In this document: positions 31,730 to 47,533 of the stretch, one piece after another | Numbering within the stretch: the stretch's first letter is position 1 | Layout: each line of letters opens with the position of its first letter | Source of the DNA: Vibrio tritonius | Lineage (GTDB): Bacteria; Pseudomonadota; Gammaproteobacteria; Enterobacterales; Vibrionaceae | Direction: 5' to 3' | DNA length: 64,000 nucleotides | Assembly: GCF_001547935.1 (NCBI RefSeq) | Contig: NZ_AP014635.1 | Location: forward strand, 3,370,725 to 3,434,724 | The notes under the pieces: model-generated | The model's input: the letters and a program-made list of their open reading frames with translations, nothing else | What the model was told of the DNA's origin: nothing | Database searches by the model: none | Program-made: the position numbers and the translations under genes

Positions 31730-31765
31730 ACTGGTTAAATTTTAACAGTGACAACTATCCTGCCA

Positions 31766-31893
31766 GAGGGGGAGCCTTAACATTTCTGCTAAGGCTTTAA
31801 ATTATGGCAGGGGTGGACTGGGCCGGCACTCCGGAGATTCGAACGGACTGGCATTCCAGCTCACTACACTGACTTTTATAAACAAAAAAATAA
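31766..31893. repeat. Decayed tRNA-Trp/terminator tandem unit (right part)
   Basis: To the right of the IS lies a partly damaged terminator hairpin (GAGCCTTAAC...CTAAGGCTTT, 31771-31797), then TTATGGCAGGGGTGGACTGG and GGCACTCCGGAGATTCGA at 31825. The latter is the same scrambled tRNA body as in the left part. It is followed by the intact terminator and tRNA-Trp. Confidence 0.8.
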
Positions 31894-31921
31894 AAAGCCT
31901 TAGCATTTCTGCTAAGGCTTT
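31894..31921 (-). terminator. Terminator of the first rRNA operon / tRNA-Trp
   Basis: A perfect 11-bp stem AAAGCCTTAGC (31894-31904) / GCTAAGGCTTT (31911-31921) lies directly after the tRNA-Trp 3' end. On the minus strand it runs into T-rich sequence (complement of 31882-31893). Confidence 0.88.
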
Positions 31922-31927
31922 AAATTA

Positions 31928-32004
<77 letters not shown>

Positions 32005-32057
32005 AAAATCTTTTAGATACTAAAAAACCCCAGTCTGGGACTAAGGTTTAGAAGTAG

Positions 32058-32134
32058 TGGCGGAACGGACGGGATTCGAACCCGCGACCCCCGGCGTGAC
32101 AGGCCGGTATTCTAACCAGCTGAACTACCGCTCC
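32058..32134 (-). tRNA. tRNA-Asp (GTC)
   Basis: Minus-strand 77-nt gene with encoded CCA. Acceptor GGAGCGG pairs with CCGTTCC, and the anticodon loop CTGTCAC reads GTC. It lies 45 bases after 5S rRNA, as the distal tRNA of the operon. An identical gene follows the second operon. Confidence 0.96.
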
Positions 32135-32179
32135 GCTATGTTCAGATTAACAAGACTTGCATCTCGCTAATGGAAATTA

Positions 32180-32299
32180 AAGCCTGGCGATGTCCTACTC
32201 TCACATGGGGAAGCCCCACACTACCATCGGCGCTAATTCGTTTCACTTCTGAGTTCGGCATGGAATCAGGTGGGTCCAAATCGCTATGGTCGCCAAGCA
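32180..32299 (-). rRNA. rrf: 5S rRNA (operon 1)
   Basis: About 120 nt, starting TGCTTGGCGACCATAGCG on the minus strand and ending with GCCAGGCTT, which pairs with the 5' end. Internal CCCATTCCGAACTC-like loop sequence is present. Ends set by similarity to E. coli. Confidence 0.96.
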
Positions 32300-32387
32300 A
32301 ATTCTTCAATTCGGAAAACTGATTTTATAAAGTTCAAACACAATTCAAATGTCTTAATCGAGTCCGTCAAAACCCTTTTGGTGTTGT

Positions 32388-35277
<2,890 letters not shown>

Positions 35278-35734
35278 ATACAACCCAAAAGAGTCTTATG
35301 CTTGGTCTTTTGCTCCCAGACTGTGTTGCTGTTCGTTTTTGCTTGGTCATGTAGCGAGCTACACTCCCTGCGACAAAAACTCTCAGCGCCTTGTCTGAAA
35401 CCAAAATCCACAGCGCATAACCATCAGGTTGTAACCGTAATTAAGGTTTTGTCTGCATAACTCTTTGCTTTCACTTTGAAAAGTGGAGACAAAAAGGACA
35501 TGTTGCAGACTCGATATTGCCGGACTCAATTTTGAATATTTACTTAAAAAGTAAATCCAAGAACACTTGAATGTGTTTTTGTTTGTCTTCTTAAAGAAGA
35601 CAATTGAGAACTTTACAAACAATCTTCTATTTCATTGAAATAAAACATTGTTTTGTCAGCTTTCCAAATTGTTAAAGAGCAAAGATTTCTTTCGAAACCA
35701 TTTTTAAGAACACTGTCGCAAATGCGCTTAAAGA
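35278..35734. other. 16S-23S spacer of operon 1, distal part, with boxA
   Basis: This 457-base stretch between tRNA-Ala and 23S holds no gene. On the minus strand TGCTCTTTAACA (boxA, 35670-35681) lies just after tRNA-Ala, as in other rRNA spacers. The stretch nearest 23S is about 230 bases longer than in operon 2 and has unrelated sequence around 35300-35470. Confidence 0.8.
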
Positions 35735-35810
35735 TGGTGGAGCTATGCGGGATCGAACCGCAGACCTCCTGCGTGCAAGGCAGGCGCTCTCCCAGCTGAG
35801 CTATAACCCC
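35735..35810 (-). tRNA. tRNA-Ala (TGC), spacer of operon 1
   Basis: 76 nt with encoded CCA. Acceptor GGGGTTA pairs with the TAGCTCC end, anticodon loop CTTGCAC reads TGC. It lies in the 16S-23S spacer together with tRNA-Ile. Confidence 0.97.
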
Positions 35811-35899
35811 ATCGTAATTACATTTTCAAAAACAAGGCAGTTATTGAGGACGTGTAGTTCGCTACACGACGAAATAACTAACGCAGTTACTGGAAATGT

Positions 35900-35976
35900 T
35901 GGTGGGTCTGAGTGGACTCGAACCACCGACCTCTCGCTTATCAGGCGAACGCTCTAACCACCTGAGCTACAGACCC
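35900..35976 (-). tRNA. tRNA-Ile (GAT), spacer of operon 1
   Basis: 77 nt with encoded CCA. Starts GGGTCTGTAGCTCAGGTGG, anticodon loop CTGATAA reads GAT, acceptor closes with CAGACCC. It precedes tRNA-Ala, the classic Ile-Ala spacer pair. Confidence 0.97.
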
Positions 35977-36037
35977 ACTAGGTGCTCTATTAAACCGTAT
36001 CAATCTGTGTGAACACTCATCGCAATAATCTTCGTAT

Positions 36038-37591
<1,554 letters not shown>

Positions 37592-37923
37592 AAGTTTTTT
37601 CGGCTCAATGAATACTGAATACATTACTAAGTAATGTTGAATTGACTGTGCCGATAATAAATTATCGATTGGTCACTCAGTTCATTGAAACCATTTTGCT
37701 TCCTAAGAAGCTATGATTATCATCAACGAGTGCCCACACAGATTGATAGGTTTAAATTGTTAAAGAGCTTTGCTTTTCAAGAACTTTTCTCTCAAAGCGG
37801 AGGTGCATTCTAGCGATTTCGTTGTCAGTGTCAAACACTTTTTTCAACTTTCTCATTCGAGCGTCTTATCCTCTCACTGATACCGCTGAAGCCTTGTGGC
37901 GTCTGCCGTGTCAGTGAGGGCGC
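37592..37923 (-). promoter_or_regulatory. Leader of rRNA operon 1 with boxA and variable hairpins
   Basis: The leader from promoter to 16S has boxA (AGCTCTTTAACA on the minus strand, 37758-37768), required for rRNA antitermination. Near 16S it has two short hairpins, ACATTAC/GTAATGT (37621-37637) and CGATAAT/ATTATCG (37652-37667), which occupy the same places as different hairpins in operon 2. Confidence 0.8.
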
Positions 37924-37951
37924 ATTATAGGGAGTTATGGAAAGTTGGCAA
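37924..37951 (-). promoter_or_regulatory. rRNA promoter of operon 1
   Basis: On the minus strand TTGCCA (37946-37951) and TATAAT (37924-37929) are separated by 16 bases. A GC-rich discriminator GCGCCCTC follows the -10, as expected of stringently controlled rRNA promoters. The upstream stretch (37952-37990) is A/T-rich and UP-element-like. Confidence 0.88.
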
Positions 37952-38292
37952 GCATAAAAAGAGCTTTTTTTGTGAAAAACAGCCCGTTCGAACAAACAAG
38001 CACCAAACAGAGCATTATAACAACAATCTTTTAAACTAATGACTCAATATACCGAAACAAACATGTCGATTTGTAATAGTTAGCCATGGATAAACGGTGT
38101 CAAATTGTCTCGACTTCTAACGTCAAAGGCAGCACCTAATCTGCTCCAATAAAAGTATTGGTGAGGTAGATACTATTTCCTGAGTCATTTACCCTAGAGA
38201 TCAGCAACTGCACCACAAGAATGATCTCATCCATCATCACGGTTATGGATGAGATAGAGTGACATACGGAAGATATTACTGAGGAATTTAAT

Positions 38293-38454
38293 AAGGTCAG
38301 TGTCATCAAACTACCACTCTATTCACCGGAGCTGAATCCAATAGAACAAGTATCAAGTATGGCGTTGGTTAAGACAACATTACCTAGCCAACCATCGTTT
38401 ACTGATTACGAGGATATTGTCGCCAAAGTTTGTGATGCGTGGAATCGTTTTTAG
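38293..38454 (+). pseudogene. IS630-family transposase, C-terminal remnant
   Basis: In-frame codons read KVSVIKLPLYSPELNPIEQV and later QPSFTDYEDIVAKVCDAWNR before a TAG stop. The block LPxYSPELNPIEQVW is the catalytic-Glu region of IS630 transposases. Here the Trp after EQV is lost and the segment after it is altered (SSMALVKTTLPS). No start or upstream catalytic Asp blocks remain, so only about the last 53 codons survive. Confidence 0.85.
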
Positions 38455-38527
38455 ATTGCTCTCAAAGAGTCACAAATATGTGCTCGAGAAGAAGGACAGA
38501 CCTGACCAATTAGTTTTCCAGATTGGT

Positions 38528-38609
38528 ATAAGTGGCGGAACGGCCGGGGTTGCGGGCAACCGGGATTCGTCCCACGGCAATGCCACCATTAACCAGTCGA
38601 TAAAAACAT
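38528..38609 (-). pseudogene. Decayed tRNA-Asp-like copy
   Basis: AAGTGGCGGAACGG repeats the 3' end of the true tRNA-Asp (from 38658), followed by scrambled GC-rich sequence with a GATTCG T-loop remnant. The anticodon stem is lost. It parallels the decayed tRNA-Trp units beyond operon 1. Confidence 0.6.
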
Positions 38610-38613
38610 CAAA

Positions 38614-38646
38614 TGTAAAAAAGCCTCAGTCTTTCGACTGAGGCTT
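38614..38646 (-). terminator. Terminator of the second rRNA operon
   Basis: A 9-bp stem GCCTCAGTC (38623-38631) / GACTGAGGC (38636-38644) with loop TTTC. On the minus strand it is followed by TTTTTTACATTT. It lies just after tRNA-Asp. Confidence 0.9.
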
Positions 38647-38657
38647 TTTCAAATAAG

Positions 38658-38734
38658 TGGCGGAACGGACGGGATTCGAACCCGCGACCCCCGGCGTGAC
38701 AGGCCGGTATTCTAACCAGCTGAACTACCGCTCC
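38658..38734 (-). tRNA. tRNA-Asp (GTC), distal to operon 2
   Basis: Identical by eye to the copy at 32058-32134: 77 nt, encoded CCA, anticodon GTC in CTGTCAC. It follows 5S of operon 2 by 45 bases; operon 2 has no tRNA-Trp. Confidence 0.96.
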
Positions 38735-38779
38735 GCTATGTTCAGATTAACAAGACTTGCATCTCGCTAACGGAAATTA

Positions 38780-38899
38780 AAGCCTGGCGATGTCCTACTC
38801 TCACATGGGGAAGCCCCACACTACCATCGGCGCTAATTCGTTTCACTTCTGAGTTCGGCATGGAATCAGGTGGGTCCAAATCGCTATGGTCGCCAAGCA
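38780..38899 (-). rRNA. rrf: 5S rRNA (operon 2)
   Basis: About 120 nt, same sequence by eye as the operon 1 copy. Only the sequence upstream, toward 23S, differs. Confidence 0.96.
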
Positions 38900-38970
38900 A
38901 AATTTTGTCTGGAACAAAATTTAACGCACTTTAGTGCGGCCCGAAGGGTCAACTACAAGGATGTAGTTGA
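38900..38970 (-). other. Three-hairpin insertion in the 23S-5S spacer of operon 2
   Basis: Three successive perfect hairpins: AAATTTTGT/ACAAAATTT (38900-38922), CGCACT/AGTGCG (38925-38938) and TCAACTACA/TGTAGTTGA (38949-38970). Operon 1 lacks this stretch: its spacer after 5S continues directly with the sequence that here begins near 38990. Confidence 0.85.
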
Positions 38971-39066
38971 TAAATTCTATTCCTAAATCTGGAAAACTGA
39001 TTTTATAAAGTTCAAACACAATTCAAATGTCTTAATCGAGTCCGTACAAAACCCTTTTGGTGTTGT

Positions 39067-41956
<2,890 letters not shown>

Positions 41957-42286
41957 ATACAACCCAAAAGAGTTTTGGGTTGACTTGTTTGCTTTCACTT
42001 TTTAAAAGTGAAGACAAAGGTTAGTCACCAAGGTTATCTGCATTTTTATACATGTTGCAGACTCGATATTGCCGGACTCAATTTTGAACATTTACTTAAA
42101 AAGTAAATCCAAGAACACTTGAATGTGTTTTTGTTTGTCTTCATAAAGAAGACAATTGAGAACTTTACAAACAATCTTCTATTTCATTGAAATAAAACAT
42201 TGTTTTGTCAGCTTTCCAAATTGTTAAAGAGCAAAGATTTCTTTCGAAACCATTTTTAAGAACACTGTCGCAAATGCGCTTAAAGA
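41957..42286. other. 16S-23S spacer of operon 2, distal part, with boxA
   Basis: No gene. boxA TGCTCTTTAACA lies at 42222-42233 on the minus strand. A stem GCTTTCACTTTT/AAAAGTGAAG region (41990-42013) precedes 23S. Sequence from about 42050 to tRNA-Ala matches operon 1 closely. Confidence 0.8.
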
Positions 42287-42362
42287 TGGTGGAGCTATGC
42301 GGGATCGAACCGCAGACCTCCTGCGTGCAAGGCAGGCGCTCTCCCAGCTGAGCTATAACCCC
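42287..42362 (-). tRNA. tRNA-Ala (TGC), spacer of operon 2
   Basis: 76 nt with encoded CCA; anticodon TGC; same sequence as the operon 1 copy. Confidence 0.97.
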
Positions 42363-42367
42363 ATCAG

Positions 42368-42443
42368 TGGTGGGCGATACCGGGTTCGAACCAGTGACCC
42401 CCTGCTTGTAAGGCAGGTGCTCTCCCAACTGAGCTAATCGCCC
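42368..42443 (-). tRNA. tRNA-Val (TAC)
   Basis: 76 nt with encoded CCA. Starts GGGCGATTAGCTCAGTTGGG; anticodon loop CTTACAA reads TAC; acceptor closes with ATCGCCC. Third of four tRNAs in the operon 2 spacer, in transcription order Glu-Lys-Val-Ala. Confidence 0.96.
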
Positions 42444-42471
42444 ACATTATTTGATTTCCTGTGGTAGGAAA

Positions 42472-42547
42472 TGGTGGGTCGTACAGGATTCGAACCTGTG
42501 ACCAATTGATTAAAAGTCAACTGCTCTACCAACTGAGCTAACGACCC
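42472..42547 (-). tRNA. tRNA-Lys (TTT)
   Basis: 76 nt with encoded CCA. Starts GGGTCGTTAGCTCAGTTGGT; anticodon loop CTTTTAA reads TTT; acceptor closes with ACGACCC. Confidence 0.96.
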
Positions 42548-42548
42548 G

Positions 42549-42624
42549 TGGTATCCCGTAGGGGAGTCGAACCCCTGTTACCGCCGTGAAAGGGCGGTGT
42601 CCTAGGCCTCTAGACGAACGGGAC
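42549..42624 (-). tRNA. tRNA-Glu (TTC)
   Basis: 76 nt with encoded CCA. Starts GTCCCGTTCGTCTAGAGGCC; anticodon loop CTTTCAC reads TTC; acceptor closes with ACGGGAT, leaving a normal mismatch. First tRNA after 16S in operon 2, one base from tRNA-Lys. Confidence 0.96.
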
Positions 42625-42695
42625 ACTAAGATACTCTTTGCTTTTTCTAAACCGTATCAATCTGTGTGAACACTCATCGCAATAATCTTTCGTAT

Positions 42696-44249
<1,554 letters not shown>

Positions 44250-44582
44250 AAGTTTTTTCGGCTCAATGAATACTGATATTTCAACCGAAGTTGAAATGAA
44301 TTGACTGTGCTAAGACCGAAGTCTTAATTGGTCACTCAGTTCATTGAAACCATTGTGCTTCCTAAGAAGCTATGATTATCATCAACGAGTGCCCACACAG
44401 ATTGATAGGTTTAAATTGTTAAAGAGCTTTGCTTTTCAAGAACTTTTCTCTCAAAGCGGAGGTGCATTCTAGCGATTTCGTTGTCAGTGTCAAACACTTT
44501 TTTCAACTTTCTCATTCGAGCTTCTTATCCTCTTACTGATACCGCTGAAGCCTTGTGGCGTATGCCGTGTCAGTGAGGGCGC
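44250..44582 (-). promoter_or_regulatory. Leader of rRNA operon 2 with boxA and variable hairpins
   Basis: boxA (AGCTCTTTAACA on the minus strand) is at 44417-44427. Two hairpins near 16S, ATTTCAAC/GTTGAAAT (44278-44297) and TAAGAC/GTCTTA (44311-44326), both have a CGAA loop (TTCG in the RNA) and replace unrelated hairpins of operon 1 while the sequence between them is kept. Confidence 0.8.
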
Positions 44583-44610
44583 ATTATAGGAGCGCTATAA
44601 AAAATGGCAA
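44583..44610 (-). promoter_or_regulatory. rRNA promoter of operon 2
   Basis: On the minus strand TTGCCA (44605-44610) and TATAAT (44583-44588) are 16 bases apart, with GCGCCCTCACTGACA after the -10 as in operon 1. An A/T-rich upstream region follows, overlapping the space before hemG's end. Confidence 0.88.
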
Positions 44611-44679
44611 CCCTTTTTTAAGAGTTTTTTGATTTTTTTCATTTACTGCTTAAAAAGCCATCTAAATCACCAAAAAACA

Positions 44680-45213
44680 CTAAATTTTTTCTATTTTTTG
44701 TAACTGCTGAGCAAATAAACTCACTTTTTCCCAGTTTGTATATTCGATTTCTTTAGTGGTATCTGTCTCTCCACCAGTCAGCTTCATTATTAGCTGAATC
44801 ATTTTTTTATCGAACCAACCATAACGAGGATAAAGCAGCGCTCCGGCGAATACACCGATCAAACGAGGTTGCCAAACCGACTTTTTTAAAAAAGTACGAA
44901 TGTATGCACTACCTTCGGGTGTATCTTTACCCTGCTCTTCTTTACGAGCGGTTAGATTAACGCAAAAGAATGCAGCATTACTGTTATTAAGCTGCTCCGC
45001 GTGACCTTCAATAAACTGGTATAGCTTTTTATTCAAATGTCCATAACGAATAGATGCTCCAATCAGAACCTTGCTATATTGACTAAGTTCGAGCTGAGGG
45101 TCTGTGTGTAAATCGATAAACTCACAGTCTGATTCATTTTGTTCCCTAGCTATTTGATGAATGATTTTTTCTGTTTGCCCTTCACGGGTAGAATATAGAT
45201 AGAGTGTTTTCAA
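44680..45213 (-). CDS. hemG: Menaquinone-dependent protoporphyrinogen oxidase HemG
   Basis: Flavodoxin-like enzyme of 177 residues (E. coli 181) oxidising protoporphyrinogen IX to protoporphyrin IX in haem synthesis, coupled to the quinone pool. The FMN phosphate loop reads YSTREGQTEKI at the N-terminus; SKVLIGASIRYGHLN and the long-chain insert CVNLTARKEEQGKDTP are family features, and GALLYPRYGWFDKKMIQLIM follows. It lies 10 bases after trkH, the same order as E. coli yigZ-trkH-hemG-rrnA. Confidence 0.93.
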   Translation of the reverse strand: MKTLYLYSTREGQTEKIIHQIAREQNESDCEFIDLHTDPQLELSQYSKVLIGASIRYGHLNKKLYQFIEGHAEQLNNSNAAFFCVNLTARKEEQGKDTPEGSAYIRTFLKKSVWQPRLIGVFAGALLYPRYGWFDKKMIQLIMKLTGGETDTTKEIEYTNWEKVSLFAQQLQKIEKI

Positions 45214-45223
45214 CGTAAAGCCC

Positions 45224-46681
45224 TTAACTACGCCAAAATGTTGGCGTAAACAAAATTAGTAAAGTAAATATCTCTAAACGACCAAAGAGCATTGAAACAA
45301 TAAGAATCCATTTGGCCGTATCATTAACGTTTGCAAAGTGAACAGCAACTTCGCCAAGTCCGGGTCCAAGATTATTTAAAGTAGCGGCAACAGCAGAAAA
45401 AGCGCTTAACTCTTCCATACCCGTAGCTATTAGCGCCAGCATACAAACAACAAATACTAGGGTATACGTGGCAAAGAAACCCCAAACAGCATCAACAACT
45501 CTTTGTGAAAGCGCAACGCCACCAAGCTTTATGGGGTATATAGCTCTCGGGTGTATCAGTCGTTTGATTTCACGAGCCCCCTGCACAGTTAATAATAATA
45601 TGCGAATGACCTTCATTCCCCCGCCAGTAGACCCAGCACATCCCCCAATAAAGGAAGAAAAAAGAAGTAGAACTGGAAGAAATAATGGCCACTCAGAGAA
45701 TCCTGTCGTGGTAAATCCCGCTGTAGTAGAGATAGATACTGTCTGAAACAGTGCTTGGTTCATCATATCGTAAAAAGAGCCCTGAGACTGATGAGCAATC
45801 AGCACAGCAAAACACACGAAAAAAAGTAATGCCTGAATAAAAAGAAATGCTCGGAACTCTCTATCGTGCCAATAAAACTTCAAGTTTACTGACCCCGTAG
45901 CAAAAGCGGCATAATGTAAGGTGAAATTACAGGCAGAAATAAGAAGAAAGACGACAGTGATCAGGTTAATCACATGACTATGAAAATAGCCCATACTCGC
46001 ATCATGAGTAGAAAAACCCCCTATTGCTATTGTTGAGAAGCTATGACAAATAGCATCAAACAGCGTCATTCCAGCTAACCAATAAGCTCCAGCGCACGCA
46101 ATTGTTAGGCTAAGGTAGATATACCATAATGCTTTTGCAGTCTCGGCAATTCTAGGCGTTACTTTATTATCCTTAACAGGTCCCGGGATTTCAGCTCGGT
46201 AAAGCTGCATCCCACCAATACCAAGTACTGGCAAAATAGCGACAGCAAGAACAATGATTCCCATTCCACCAAACCATTGTAGAAATTGGCGGTAAAATAG
46301 AATTGCTTTGGGTAACGAATCAAGCCCCACAATAACGGTTGCACCTGTCGTAGTTAGAGCAGAAAAAGATTCAAAAAATGCATTAGTTACTGATATTTGA
46401 GGATGTTCTGACAACCAGAAAGGCATGGCTCCTGCACTACCGATTACAGTCCAAAAAAGAACCACTATTAAAAAGCCATCACGAGCTTTTAGCTCCTGCC
46501 TGTAATGACGATGTGGAAACCAAGCGGCAAAACCAATAAATAGCAAAGTAAAAAATGTTGAAACAAAGGGAACCCCTGCCCCATCACGATAGATTAGAGC
46601 AACCAATGCAGGAGCCAGCATAGAAATGCTGAACAAAGCGAGAAGCAGTCCGACAATTCGGATAATTGAACGAAATTGCAT
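45224..46681 (-). CDS. trkH: Trk potassium uptake protein TrkH
   Basis: K+ channel subunit of the Trk system, 485 residues (E. coli 483), with about twelve hydrophobic segments in four MPM repeats. Pore loops are visible at FSALTTTGATVIVGLDSLP, FSTIAIGGFSTHDASMGYF, VSISTTAGFTTTGFSEWPL and ATLNNLGPGLGEVA. FIGGCAGSTGGGMKVIRILL is the conserved cytosolic gate region. It lies 33 bases after yigZ and 10 before hemG, probably one operon. Needs cytosolic TrkA, not in this window. Confidence 0.95.
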   Translation of the reverse strand: MQFRSIIRIVGLLLALFSISMLAPALVALIYRDGAGVPFVSTFFTLLFIGFAAWFPHRHYRQELKARDGFLIVVLFWTVIGSAGAMPFWLSEHPQISVTNAFFESFSALTTTGATVIVGLDSLPKAILFYRQFLQWFGGMGIIVLAVAILPVLGIGGMQLYRAEIPGPVKDNKVTPRIAETAKALWYIYLSLTIACAGAYWLAGMTLFDAICHSFSTIAIGGFSTHDASMGYFHSHVINLITVVFLLISACNFTLHYAAFATGSVNLKFYWHDREFRAFLFIQALLFFVCFAVLIAHQSQGSFYDMMNQALFQTVSISTTAGFTTTGFSEWPLFLPVLLLFSSFIGGCAGSTGGGMKVIRILLLTVQGAREIKRLIHPRAIYPIKLGGVALSQRVVDAVWGFFATYTLVFVVCMLALIATGMEELSAFSAVAATLNNLGPGLGEVAVHFANVNDTAKWILIVSMLFGRLEIFTLLILFTPTFWRS

Positions 46682-46714
46682 TGCTAGAAATAACCAAGCT
46701 AAGCTTGTGACTTC

Positions 46715-47338
46715 CTATACGTTATCATTATGAGCGACGATGACCTTTGCTCCACTTTTGTTAATAATGGTCTGAGTAAAAGCCTCAACTTGTAAGCATT
46801 CCAATTCAATAACAAATGCTACTTTTTCACTATAGTCAGCTTCTACTTCAATTGCTTGGAACTGAGCCATAATCGATTGAGTTAATGGAACTAATGCGTA
46901 GTCTAACGTTAGGTTTAACTTAATTGTGATTTTTTTCTCAATTGTTTGAAGCAACTTAAGTGCTTGTTGCACTCCACCACCGTAAGCCTTAACAAGTCCT
47001 CCAGTGCCTAACTGTATACCACCGTAATATCGAGTCACAACGGCAGTTATTTCACCAACATTTGAGCCAGCTAACTGAGCCAAAATGGGTTTTCCAGCCG
47101 TTCCTGATGGCTCTCCATCATCACTAAATCCCCATTTCATCGAATCTTGTGGTCTTCCAGCAACAAATCCCCAGCAATTATGTCGAGCATCAGAGTGTTT
47201 CTGCTTAATGGAATCAACAAAAGCCTTCGCATCTTCAATAGAAGGCGTATGCGCTAGATAGGTAATAAAGGTGCTTTTTTTAATCTCTTCTTCAAACTGA
47301 ACGGCTGCTAAAGGAATGAGATAAGGCTGAATATTCAT
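46715..47338 (-). CDS. yigZ: IMPACT-family protein YigZ
   Basis: Cytoplasmic protein of 207 residues (E. coli YigZ 204) with an N-terminal UPF0029/IMPACT domain (residues about 15-125, with FSDDGEPSGTAGKPILAQLA and VVTRYYGGIQLGTGGLVKAY) and a C-terminal DUF1949 domain. Cellular role is uncertain; related eukaryotic IMPACT proteins act on translation control. In E. coli it has the same neighbours. pepQ, which lies between fadB and yigZ in E. coli, is absent here. Confidence 0.92.
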   Translation of the reverse strand: MNIQPYLIPLAAVQFEEEIKKSTFITYLAHTPSIEDAKAFVDSIKQKHSDARHNCWGFVAGRPQDSMKWGFSDDGEPSGTAGKPILAQLAGSNVGEITAVVTRYYGGIQLGTGGLVKAYGGGVQQALKLLQTIEKKITIKLNLTLDYALVPLTQSIMAQFQAIEVEADYSEKVAFVIELECLQVEAFTQTIINKSGAKVIVAHNDNV

Positions 47339-47533
47339 GATGCTTGCAAATTTTTTATTGGTAACCCTTTTAAGTGAAACAGTTTAACACGTGTAATGAT
47401 TCGAATGACAAATCGCAAATGTTAAAAAAATGTTTATATGTGTATTGAGAAAGTACTCACTCACATACACACTGAATTAATAACACAATCAAAAAAACAG
47501 AGTTCACTTTTATTGTCTGATGCGGAGAACACA

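Larger units (their letters stand above)
30148..31759 (-). mobile_element. IS3-type insertion sequence (about 1.6 kb)
   Basis: Two overlapping transposase frames are bounded by inverted ends GATAGTTGTCA (30148-30158) and TGACAACTATC (31749-31759). The terminal inverted repeat is 11 bases of perfect match and degrades further in. No clear target duplication is visible: flanks are TTCAA and CTGCC. It sits inside the decayed tRNA-Trp repeat array. Both frames are intact, so it may still be active. Confidence 0.88.
37990..38622. other. Inter-operon gap with element debris
   Basis: Between the two rRNA operons lie the promoter upstream region, an IS630 remnant (38293-38454), a decayed tRNA-Asp-like stretch (38528-38609) and the operon 2 terminator. 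I see no intact gene. A 74-codon plus-strand frame at 38417-38641 crosses the debris and is not called. Confidence 0.7.

Noticed and set aside
42165..42428. 87-codon frame MGEHLPYKQGVTGSNPVSPT across tRNA-Val and tRNA-Ala
   Set aside because: A familiar artefact of reading through tRNA genes.
47339..47533. FadR operator upstream of fadB
   Set aside because: No sequence close to the FadR consensus could be seen in the gap, though regulation by FadR is plausible from biology.
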